Assembly: GCA_019408975.1 (NCBI GenBank) | Contig: DXVA01000015.1 | Location: 1-27,864, forward strand | Reading direction: 5' to 3' | DNA from: Lentisphaeria bacterium | Lineage (GTDB): Bacteria; Verrucomicrobiota; Lentisphaeria; Victivallales; UBA1829 | Length of the DNA: 27,864 bases | Part shown: in pieces, positions 14,508 through 21,876 of the stretch | Position numbering within the stretch: the first letter of the stretch is position 1 | Layout: every line of letters begins with the position of its first letter | Notes under the pieces: model-generated | Database searches by the model: none | What the model saw: only the letters and a program-made list of their open reading frames with translations | What the model was told of the DNA's origin: nothing | Program-made: the position numbers and the translations under genes

Positions 14508-15667
14508 GGCAATTTTCCGCCTGCAAGAAATGTCTCGTATTCGTGAATCAGGATTTCCGACATCTTCTGCCACGGAAATTTGTCTTTGACCAGTTCCCTG
14601 CCGCGAAGTCCCATTTCTGCGGCATCCTGCGGATGTTTCAGCAGATGGAGCAGGGCGTCCTTTGCGGCTTCCGTGTCCTGCGCAGGAACCGTAAAACCGG
14701 TTTTGCCGCTGATCACGACCTCGGGAGTTCCGTCCAGATGATACGCCACCACGGGCTTTGCCTCGGCAAGAGCCTGGACGGCAACGCGCGGCAGTCCCTC
14801 TTTCAGCGAGAAATGAGCGGCAATATCCATCAGTGCAATATAACGGTGAACTTCTTCCGGGGACACCAGTCCCGCAAATGTGACGTGCTGACGGATTCCC
14901 AGTGCTTCGGCCCACGCCTCGTATTCGTAACGCTTCGGGCCGTCTCCCAGAATCAGGAAATGAGTATCGGGCAGTTCCCTGACGATCTTCGCGGCAATCG
15001 GGAAGAAGTCTTCATATCCCTTCCTCGGAAACAGCCGCGCGATTGCCCCCACCACCTTGCGGTTCTCCGGGATTCCGAGAGAACGGCGCAGAGCTCCATC
15101 AGGTTTCGCCTCCAGAAACCGGTTCAGTTCCATGCCGCTGTAAACGACTTGATACTGTTCCGGGCGACCGATTTTTTCTGCAAGGCACTGGTCGATCATC
15201 GCCTGTGCGACGGCATAAATCCTGTCGCATTTTGTGGCGGCGTAACGCTCGGCGTTGATATAAATCATATTCTTCAACCGGCTTTCGTAAGGTCCGAACG
15301 CCAGTCCATGAATCGTATGGACAACCATCGGCACTCCTGCCATGCGTCCGGCGATGCGCCCGATGATTCCTGCTTTGGAACTGTGCGTATGAAGAACGTC
15401 GAACTGACGCTCCTGCAGGAAATTTTTCAGGTGGAAAATCGCCCGGAGATCGGTGAAAGGGGAAATCTCACGCACAAACAGAGGGCATTCGACAACTTCA
15501 AATCCCGGATTTTTCATTTTCTGGAGCAGCTGCCCTTCGCGTCCCTCGGAGGGACCTGTCAGCATAACGCACTCGTGTCCGGCCTCCACAAGCCCGCGGG
15601 CGGAAAGAAACGTATTCTCCTGGGCGCCGCCGACAATCAGCCGCGTGATAAAATGACATACCTTCAT
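14504..15667 (-). CDS. GT4 family glycosyltransferase
   Basis: A 387-residue GT-B glycosyltransferase of family GT4. The N-terminal acceptor domain opens with VCHFITRLIVGGAQENTFLSARGL and has DVLHTHSSKAGIIGR. The donor-binding half shows RLFPRKGYEDF, ILGDGPKRYEYE and KEGLPRVAVQALAEAKPVVA. In the family's E-x7-E motif the second acid is a glutamine here, a variant that occurs in GT4. The ATG at 15667 follows the comEC stop by eight bases; a TTG at 15679 overlapping that stop is also possible. No membrane helix is obvious. It likely adds a hexose in surface-polysaccharide synthesis; substrate unknown. Confidence 0.88.
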   Translation of the reverse strand: MKVCHFITRLIVGGAQENTFLSARGLVEAGHECVMLTGPSEGREGQLLQKMKNPGFEVVECPLFVREISPFTDLRAIFHLKNFLQERQFDVLHTHSSKAGIIGRIAGRMAGVPMVVHTIHGLAFGPYESRLKNMIYINAERYAATKCDRIYAVAQAMIDQCLAEKIGRPEQYQVVYSGMELNRFLEAKPDGALRRSLGIPENRKVVGAIARLFPRKGYEDFFPIAAKIVRELPDTHFLILGDGPKRYEYEAWAEALGIRQHVTFAGLVSPEEVHRYIALMDIAAHFSLKEGLPRVAVQALAEAKPVVAYHLDGTPEVVISGKTGFTVPAQDTEAAKDALLHLLKHPQDAAEMGLRGRELVKDKFPWQKMSEILIHEYETFLAGGKLP

Positions 15668-15675
15668 AGCAGGTT

Positions 15676-17937
15676 TCAACTCGCTTTCTGAACTGTTAAA
15701 ACGGAAAAAATCCTTTCACGCGCAACCGGCAGAGAGACTGAATCGATCAGTTTTCCCGTCTTGTCGTAAACAGCCGCGCGGAAGATTCCGTTCTCCCGTT
15801 TGATTTCCACTGTTATTTTAAAGTCAAAACGGGAAAATTCAAAGAGCAGATCGCCGTTTTTAACGAATGTTTTCACATTTTGTGAGAAATAACGGTATTC
15901 TCCCTTGCCGCAGTGCTCCAGAAATGAGATTCGCACTCCGTTATCGTATGCCGTCGCATACGCTTCTTTTGCGGCGACGGCATTGAAAGAGGGTTTTACC
16001 ATCACCAGATTGTCCACGCGCATGACCGGGAACAGATATTGCGCGCCATAAGTTTCGGAGCGCTTTCCGGACGTGAGAATCAGATACGAAAGGGAGGCGT
16101 GCCCGCGCTGTTTCAGATAAGCGGCGGCATCTCTTGCAAGAGAAAAATCCGGTGCATTGACCAATGCCGAAAAACCATATTCCGGTACGCTCAGCAGGAT
16201 TACCGGCTGGTGCAGGCTGCCTCCCGTAATTACTGCCGCTTCCGGTTCGCGGGTATGGAAAAGGTCCGTGCACCAGAAAAAGAGGATGATCCCGAGCAGT
16301 GCCAGCGCACGCAGCACCGTTTTCTTTGACGGTGAACGGAGAATCATCATCAGGAGAATCAGGGACAGCAGAACGCTCCATGCCTGCGGAACGGGGCGGA
16401 TGAATTCACCGAGTCTGGAAAAAAAGGAGCAAATCCCGTTGATTCCGCCGGACAGCAGATTCAGGAGCCCGGAGCTGAATGCAAGAGACGGCGGTATCGG
16501 AAATCCGATCAGGGAACCGAGGCAGAACACGAAGAAGCAGAGCCAGGAAAGCGGCAGGATCAGCAGGTTCGTCAGCACGGAAAACGGAACCGTGATCCCC
16601 TGGTAGATCAAGGTCAGCCCGAAGCTCGCCAGCCACGCAATGATGCAGCCGGACAGGGATGCGAAAAGCATTCGAGCGAAGCGCAGGCGCCAGAATTTCG
16701 TATGCGGAATGTGATCCGCAGGAACCCAGCGCATCTTTTCAAACAGCATGGAAGTCCACTCCGACGTCAGCGGCAGAGACGCCACAAGGAAGATCACTGT
16801 CGTGAACGAGTATTGGAATCCGGGGTCTGAAAGCTGGCGGGGATTCCAGATCAGCAGAATCGCGCAAGCCATGAATACGGAATTCAGAACCGAGCCACGG
16901 AACAGAAAGGCGCGCATGAAACACCAGGTGCAGAGCATGGCGAGGGCACGGAATGCAGGCATCTGCAGTCCGGTGCTCAAAGCGTAGAGGGCGGTCAGCA
17001 GCGGCACGAGGACACAGCGCACACGGAACGGCAGAAATGCCAGCAGCAGAAACATGACGCCGGCGAACATGCCGATATGCAGTCCGCTTACGGTCAGGAT
17101 GTGGATCGTGCCGCTGCGGATGAAATCCAGTCTTGTCCGGTATTCGATTCCCTGGCGGCACCCGAACAGCATGGCGGCGCAGAGAGTCTTATTCGGTTCG
17201 GATGCAATCGGGGAGAGCATCCTGTCGAGCAGAAAATCGCGCACACTCAGCAGTCCGCTCATAAAGCCGGTTTCCCGTCCGGTCATTTCCGGTGGTTCGG
17301 TCAGCCGGAAGAGATAACGGATTCCTCGGTTCTTCAGGTAGGCGCCATAGTCGAACGCTCCGGGAAAAAACGGCGGTTCCGGCTGTTCCAATACCCCTTC
17401 CGCAAGGAGTTTCCCGCCGTAAGCAAGAGGCGGGTGCTCTTTGGGAAGCCGGACCATCACAAGTCCGTCGATTTTATGCCAGCTTCCATAACTGCTGTAT
17501 TTCGCACGGTCAAGACGGCAGAGAATATTTCCCGGTGCAGGCATCCAGCGCAGACGCGGGCCGCAAACGGACGGGTCAATGACGGTCAGCTCTCCGACTG
17601 CGCCGATCCGCGGGCGCCCCTGCGCAAATGCCGCAACCGGGTCATGCTCATAACGCTCCATATGCCATATCAGCGAGAGCATTGCCAGAAGGCAGGGCAG
17701 AGCGAATTTGAACGCCGCATCCCGGGGACCGAAGCACCACAGCGCCGCCAGGGAAGCCAGAGGCGGAATCAGGATTACGGCAAGTTCCGCATCCGGCAAC
17801 AGAAATGCCGGAAGAAGTACACAGAGAATTCCCGTGAGAACCACGCCGCAGGGAAGCGTCCGCGAAAATTCTCCGGACAGAAACAGAAACCTGTCGCGGG
17901 CAGATGCCATTTCTTTGAATAATCTTGAAAACATCAT
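15676..17937 (-). CDS. comEC: ComEC/Rec2-type DNA-uptake channel with degenerate metallo-beta-lactamase domain
   Basis: A 753-residue membrane protein for passage of single-stranded DNA through the inner membrane. Several N-terminal helices (about 30-90) lead into a DUF4131-like OB region (about 105-215). The Competence domain carries its hallmark SGTIHILTVSGLHIGM (275-290), followed by many helices to about residue 558. The C-terminal 190 residues have the strand pattern of the beta-lactamase-like domain, but the metal-binding HxHxDH is absent: where it belongs the sequence reads LTSGKRSETYGAQYLF (621-636). The domain therefore should not be a metal nuclease. The start is uncertain: two adjacent ATGs at 17937 and 17934 lack a Shine-Dalgarno. 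Confidence 0.9.
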   Translation of the reverse strand: MMFSRLFKEMASARDRFLFLSGEFSRTLPCGVVLTGILCVLLPAFLLPDAELAVILIPPLASLAALWCFGPRDAAFKFALPCLLAMLSLIWHMERYEHDPVAAFAQGRPRIGAVGELTVIDPSVCGPRLRWMPAPGNILCRLDRAKYSSYGSWHKIDGLVMVRLPKEHPPLAYGGKLLAEGVLEQPEPPFFPGAFDYGAYLKNRGIRYLFRLTEPPEMTGRETGFMSGLLSVRDFLLDRMLSPIASEPNKTLCAAMLFGCRQGIEYRTRLDFIRSGTIHILTVSGLHIGMFAGVMFLLLAFLPFRVRCVLVPLLTALYALSTGLQMPAFRALAMLCTWCFMRAFLFRGSVLNSVFMACAILLIWNPRQLSDPGFQYSFTTVIFLVASLPLTSEWTSMLFEKMRWVPADHIPHTKFWRLRFARMLFASLSGCIIAWLASFGLTLIYQGITVPFSVLTNLLILPLSWLCFFVFCLGSLIGFPIPPSLAFSSGLLNLLSGGINGICSFFSRLGEFIRPVPQAWSVLLSLILLMMILRSPSKKTVLRALALLGIILFFWCTDLFHTREPEAAVITGGSLHQPVILLSVPEYGFSALVNAPDFSLARDAAAYLKQRGHASLSYLILTSGKRSETYGAQYLFPVMRVDNLVMVKPSFNAVAAKEAYATAYDNGVRISFLEHCGKGEYRYFSQNVKTFVKNGDLLFEFSRFDFKITVEIKRENGIFRAAVYDKTGKLIDSVSLPVARERIFSVLTVQKAS

Positions 17938-18024
17938 GCGGGAAAATACACTGCCATCCCGTCGTTTTCCAGCGCCGGAAGGAAAAAAGGCACCGGATCA
18001 GCGGCAGGAGCGATACAGCATCAT

Positions 18025-19455
18025 TCACTCCTCCACAGTCTCGTCTTCGGCTTCCGCCTCCAGCATGGTTTCGGAAACGGATTTCAGGAGGGCGCGGTCC
18101 GGCAGGCCATCCTCCGGCAGACTCATGGTCATGCGTCTCGCGCAGTACAGCCCGATGCTTCCGGCGATGAGATCCGCCGCCAGCCTTGCCGCAAAGACTC
18201 CGTTCAGGGAGCGGAACCACAGCGCGAGAAGCGTAAATGGGATCATCAGTCCCGCAATTCGGAGCGCGTTCAGCCATGCGGAAATTCCGGGACGTCCGCA
18301 TCCGGTGAAAAAGAACGTCGAATAACGGTGAATCTCAATCATGCCGAAACCGAATGAAATAATCCGCAGATATGCCACCATGATCGGAATCACTTTCGGG
18401 TCCGTGGAAAAGAATTTCACCATCCAGGGAGCGGACACGACAAACAGAAGCGCCATTCCGAGAAGATAGTAAAATGCAAACCGCATGGCGAAACGCCGGC
18501 ACTGATTGATTCTTGAATAAAGCCGCGCACCGTAATTCTGCCCGACCATCGGCATCAAAGCGGTTCCGAGCGCCATCGGAAAGAAAAAGGCTATGACTTC
18601 GAGGCGTCCTGCGGCAGCGGAGGCGGCAACGGCTTCATCACCGAATTGGGAGAGAACCCACGTTACCACTCCGTTTCCGATCGGCATCAGCAGCATCCCG
18701 AACATGGACGGAATCGCAAAACGTGTAATCATGACCCAGGTGTTTTTCAGGAGCCTCCATTGAAGTGCGACGAAGGTCAGGAACTGGTAGCGGAAATGGA
18801 GGATCAGCAGCATGACCACCGCCGCAAACGCCTGCGAAAGCACCGTCGCCCATGCCGCTCCGGCAATGCCCATGGCTGGAATCCCGGCGAATCCGAAAAT
18901 GAAGATCGGGTCCAGAATCACGTTGATCAGCATTCCCGCCACCATCATGCCGCTGGCGATCTTTGTGGAACCCGCCGCCATCAGAATGTCATTGCAGCTC
19001 ATCGTGAGCGCCGCCGTACAGACGCCCCAGTACCAGATCACCATGTAGCTGCGGATATAGGGCATGACGTTGTCCTGCGCGCCGAACTGGCGGAAGGTCC
19101 AGTCGATATAATGCGCGCCGAGCAGTCCGCAGATGATTGACAGCACCAGAGTCAGGCACAGCCCCGAGGTGATCAGTTTTGCCGCCTTGCCGTGTTTTGC
19201 ACCGCCGAGCGCCTGAGCCGCTGTCGCCATGATTCCGGTTGCAAGCCCGCGGAAGATACAGCCGACAATCATGATCACGGGAAATGTATATCCCATGGCG
19301 GCGAGCGCAACGGTGTTGTGAAGCTGCCCGACGAAATAGGTGTCCGCAATATTGTAGCCGGAAATTGCAAGCGTTCCGGGAAGCATCGAAATTGCGGTTG
19401 AAATCATGGTGCGCCCGATCGGGGCGCTGGTGAAAGAAGCGTTTCTGTGTTTCAT
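18025..19455 (-). CDS. MATE family multidrug/toxin exporter
   Basis: A 476-residue inner-membrane protein with about 12 hydrophobic segments in two related halves. MLPGTLAISGYNIADTYFVGQL (mostly TM1), then ALGGAKHGKAAKL, and in the second half LGTALMPMVGQNYGARLYSRI are typical of MATE exporters, which extrude cationic compounds against sodium or protons. Its ATG overlaps the stop of the marR-like gene (ATGA at 19452-19455), so regulator and exporter are one unit, as in many drug-responsive pairs. The tail is acidic (EAEAEDETVEE). The substrate is not visible. Confidence 0.93.
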   Translation of the reverse strand: MKHRNASFTSAPIGRTMISTAISMLPGTLAISGYNIADTYFVGQLHNTVALAAMGYTFPVIMIVGCIFRGLATGIMATAAQALGGAKHGKAAKLITSGLCLTLVLSIICGLLGAHYIDWTFRQFGAQDNVMPYIRSYMVIWYWGVCTAALTMSCNDILMAAGSTKIASGMMVAGMLINVILDPIFIFGFAGIPAMGIAGAAWATVLSQAFAAVVMLLILHFRYQFLTFVALQWRLLKNTWVMITRFAIPSMFGMLLMPIGNGVVTWVLSQFGDEAVAASAAAGRLEVIAFFFPMALGTALMPMVGQNYGARLYSRINQCRRFAMRFAFYYLLGMALLFVVSAPWMVKFFSTDPKVIPIMVAYLRIISFGFGMIEIHRYSTFFFTGCGRPGISAWLNALRIAGLMIPFTLLALWFRSLNGVFAARLAADLIAGSIGLYCARRMTMSLPEDGLPDRALLKSVSETMLEAEAEDETVEE

Positions 19456-19910
19456 TTCAGGTCGTATTTTTTCAGTTTTTCTACAATAAGAGCCGATACC
19501 TCGACAATTTTATCGATTTCCTCTCCGGTACATTCTTCAGTGAAAATGCTGTTTACCAGATGGCGGAAACGTGCGTCGATATTTTTCAGGTGCGTTTTTA
19601 CGGCGGGGAGGACCCCGATCAGGATTTCACGCCTGTTGTCCGGATTGCTGACCCGGCTCAGAATCCCAAGACGGACCAGTTTGTCCACTGCCGCGGATAC
19701 CGCCGACTTGGACAGCCCCGTATGCCGCATGACGGTCAGCAGGGAACATGGCCCGAGCTTCTCTATCGTAACCAGATGGGAGAGCTGGCGCAGACTCAAT
19801 TGCGCGATCACGTCGTCCGCCTGGTTGTCATTCCAGTATTCGGCAATCGCCTGCCGCCGCAGCACCTCGATATCCCGGTGCATTTCAAAAAAAGCTTCTG
19901 TCTTTTTCAT
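19452..19910 (-). CDS. MarR family transcriptional regulator
   Basis: A 152-residue winged-helix regulator. The DNA-binding region is LLTVMRHTGLSKSAVSAAVD, followed by the wing RVSNPDNRREILIGV, flanked by N- and C-terminal helices for dimerisation. MarR proteins release DNA when they bind small phenolic or toxic ligands. The ATG at 19910 has AGGA five bases upstream; another ATG two codons earlier (19916) overlaps that site. It is coupled to the MATE exporter and has a palindromic site over its own promoter, which points to autorepression of the pair. Confidence 0.92.
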   Translation of the reverse strand: MKKTEAFFEMHRDIEVLRRQAIAEYWNDNQADDVIAQLSLRQLSHLVTIEKLGPCSLLTVMRHTGLSKSAVSAAVDKLVRLGILSRVSNPDNRREILIGVLPAVKTHLKNIDARFRHLVNSIFTEECTGEEIDKIVEVSALIVEKLKKYDLK

Positions 19911-19929
19911 AGTCATCCTGTTTTGGAAC

Positions 19930-19971
19930 AGTTCTAAAATGGAACTATACAGCGAAAATCCGATTTTTCAA
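19930..19971 (-). promoter_or_regulatory. Promoter and candidate MarR operator
   Basis: On the minus strand TTGAAA (19971-19966), 16 bases, then TATAGT (19949-19944); each differs from consensus at one base. AGTTCTAAAATGGAACT (19930-19946), with inverted arms AGTTC/GAACT, starts within the -10 and covers the expected start of transcription. This is the placement expected for a self-repressing MarR protein. Confidence 0.65.
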
Positions 19972-20049
19972 ATCAAATTTGGAAAAAAGAACTGCCCCTG
20001 ATGCGGACGGATTTTTGCCGGAAGTTTTTCCTCCCACGTACCAATGCGC

Positions 20050-20934
20050 CTACCGGAACAGCCTGCGGAAACGGTGCGGAGTGATATCGTAACGTTTCCT
20101 GAATTGCATCCCGAAATAATTGCTGTCATAGAATCCGCATTTTGCGGAAATGTCCGTAAGAGGCAGGGATGTGGTCCGGAGCAGTTCCTCGGCTTTTGCG
20201 AGCCGGAGATTCAGCAGATAATCCATCGGAGAAAAACCGGTTGCCTGTTTGAAATGCCGGAAAAAGGTTGCCTCGGACATATTTGCCATGCGGGCGAGTG
20301 AGGCTCTGTTCAGCGCTTTATTGTAATTCGCCTGCATGAAGTTGATGATACGCGCCATTTGCAGAAGTTCGTTGTCTTTTTCTTCATTGAGCTTGATGCA
20401 GAAACGGCAGATCATGACGAAAAGCTCTGCGAGAAGGGAACGCGCCAGCAGTTTGTAACCGCTTCTGCGTGATCTGATTTCATCGTGAAGCCGTTCGACA
20501 AGAGCCTGCACGAATGCAAGCTGTCCCTTGTCCAGATTGAGGTGCCGTTTGAAGTGATTGCTTTCACGGGAATTCGGTTCAAGATGAAAAAAGAGATGAT
20601 AACCGGGCAGGTTTTCAATTTCCCGGAAATCGAAACAGAGCTCCTCTGTTTTCCAGAGAATATTGTAAACCACCAGATGATGCTGATTTGAAAATCCGTG
20701 GACATCCCCGGGATGAAGCAGAAAAATATCGCCCTGTTTCAGCTGATACCGTCCTGATGAAGTCTCATAAATCCCGGTTCCGGCAACGACGAGCAGCAGT
20801 TCGAGAAATTCATGAGAATGCAGTGGAGCTACAGCTTTTCCATCACGAACCATTGTTATTGTTAATGGGAAATCAGTATTCTTTTCAAGTTCTTCCCATC
20901 TGAAAACCCATCTTGGCTGCAATTTTTTTCTCAT
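20050..20934 (-). CDS. AraC family transcriptional regulator with N-terminal cupin
   Basis: A 294-residue regulator. The N-terminal cupin has PLHSHEFLELLLVVAGTG and LKQGDIFLLHPGDVHGF, a sugar-sensing fold as in RhaS/AraC. The C-terminal 100 residues hold two helix-turn-helix motifs: ASLARMANMSEATFFRHFKQ and LTDISAKCGFYDSNYFGMQF. It ends PHRFRRLF, a standard AraC close. The ATG at 20934 has AAGGA eight bases ahead. The frame stays open upstream for another 109 codons, but that part runs antisense into the pseudopilin gene and is not coding. Divergent from the pseudopilin/DUF4838/GH78 operon, it is the likely activator of that operon by a released sugar such as rhamnose (inference). Confidence 0.92.
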   Translation of the reverse strand: MRKKLQPRWVFRWEELEKNTDFPLTITMVRDGKAVAPLHSHEFLELLLVVAGTGIYETSSGRYQLKQGDIFLLHPGDVHGFSNQHHLVVYNILWKTEELCFDFREIENLPGYHLFFHLEPNSRESNHFKRHLNLDKGQLAFVQALVERLHDEIRSRRSGYKLLARSLLAELFVMICRFCIKLNEEKDNELLQMARIINFMQANYNKALNRASLARMANMSEATFFRHFKQATGFSPMDYLLNLRLAKAEELLRTTSLPLTDISAKCGFYDSNYFGMQFRKRYDITPHRFRRLFR

Positions 20935-20973
20935 TCGGAGTATCCTTTTTATGTATATGATCGGAAAATAATG

Positions 20974-21010
20974 TTTTTTGAATGAAAAATCAAGGTTTTT
21001 TTTCAAAAAA
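20974..21010. promoter_or_regulatory. 9-bp inverted repeat in the divergent AraC/pseudopilin control region
   Basis: TTTTTTGAA (20974-20982) and TTCAAAAAA (21002-21010), 19 bases apart, lie in the 136-bp gap between the divergent genes. It is very AT-rich, so chance is possible, but the position suits an operator. I could not identify convincing promoter hexamers for either gene. Confidence 0.35.
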
Positions 21011-21070
21011 GTATTAAAATTAAAAACAAAAGATCCTGGAGTATTGAAAAATGAAAAAGGAGAGGAGAAA

Positions 21071-21847
21071 ATGCAGAATTTATTGAAACGAAACCCTGAT
21101 GCGAAGGAATGGAAGAATTTTACATTAATAGAATTGCTTGTAGTAATAGCGATCATCGCAATTCTGGCAGGTATGCTTCTTCCCGCATTGAATGCCGCAC
21201 GTGAAAAAGCGAGGACAATCAGTTGTCTCAGCAATGAAAAACAATTGGGAATGGCCACCATTCAATATACTATTGATTATGAACATTATCCGAAACGCGG
21301 ATCAGGGGCAAGCGGATATGCCAGCATTTACTGGACACATTTGCTTGCACCATATTTAAACTGCGCCATTAACTCTGCCGGTAAATTTAATGAAAAGCAA
21401 AACAATCCAATTTTTCGCTGCCCATCTGATCCCAAACCATCTTATTCCAATTCAACTCAATTCATTGCCGGTGCCCAGGGAATTTCCTACGGCTCCAATA
21501 TTGCACTCAGTGCAGGCATTACCAGCAGTCCGGAACATGGTCTGAAATCTGGCAGATTGAAACGCCCAAGCAAAATAATTTGGCTTTTAGAATCTCTCCA
21601 GGTGAATGTCGTCTATTATCAGCCCGACTGGGTTGCCTATAATCATTCATCAAAAGGGAGAATAGCTCCTTTCCCGGGAACTGCAACTAATATAGTGCCA
21701 CCGGTGGCGCCATCATGGTTGGTCTGCAATATCAGTTGGGCTGATGGACATGCTGCGCCAGTAAGGGAACTGCTTGGTGCGCCTTGGACTGCCAATGCTG
21801 GGGCCAGCAAAGATTTGCGTGTTCAGTTATGGGTCCCTCAAAATTAA
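21071..21847 (+). CDS. Type IV pseudopilin (prepilin N-terminal cleavage/methylation domain)
   Basis: A 258-residue prepilin. A 17-residue leader ending KEWKN precedes FTLIELLVV, the hydrophobic helix and LLPALNAAREKAR; the +5 glutamate is present. The C-terminal region has NISWADGHA, comparable to the DG-H end of the H-X9-DG pilins, but the histidine that should lie ten residues upstream is replaced. The ATG at 21071 follows GGAGAGGAG; an in-frame ATG at 20978 lacks such a site. The coding sequence is clearly more AT-rich than the housekeeping genes of the window. It is first in an operon, 29 bp ahead of the DUF4838 gene. Confidence 0.9.
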   Translation: MQNLLKRNPDAKEWKNFTLIELLVVIAIIAILAGMLLPALNAAREKARTISCLSNEKQLGMATIQYTIDYEHYPKRGSGASGYASIYWTHLLAPYLNCAINSAGKFNEKQNNPIFRCPSDPKPSYSNSTQFIAGAQGISYGSNIALSAGITSSPEHGLKSGRLKRPSKIIWLLESLQVNVVYYQPDWVAYNHSSKGRIAPFPGTATNIVPPVAPSWLVCNISWADGHAAPVRELLGAPWTANAGASKDLRVQLWVPQN

Positions 21848-21876
21848 GAATATTTTCAGAAAGGAAAAATCTTGAA

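Noticed and set aside
20935..21261. 109-codon N-terminal extension of the AraC regulator
   Set aside because: It runs antisense through the start of the pseudopilin gene, has a Phe/Asn-rich shadow composition, and the ATG at 20934 gives a standard AraC length with a ribosome site.
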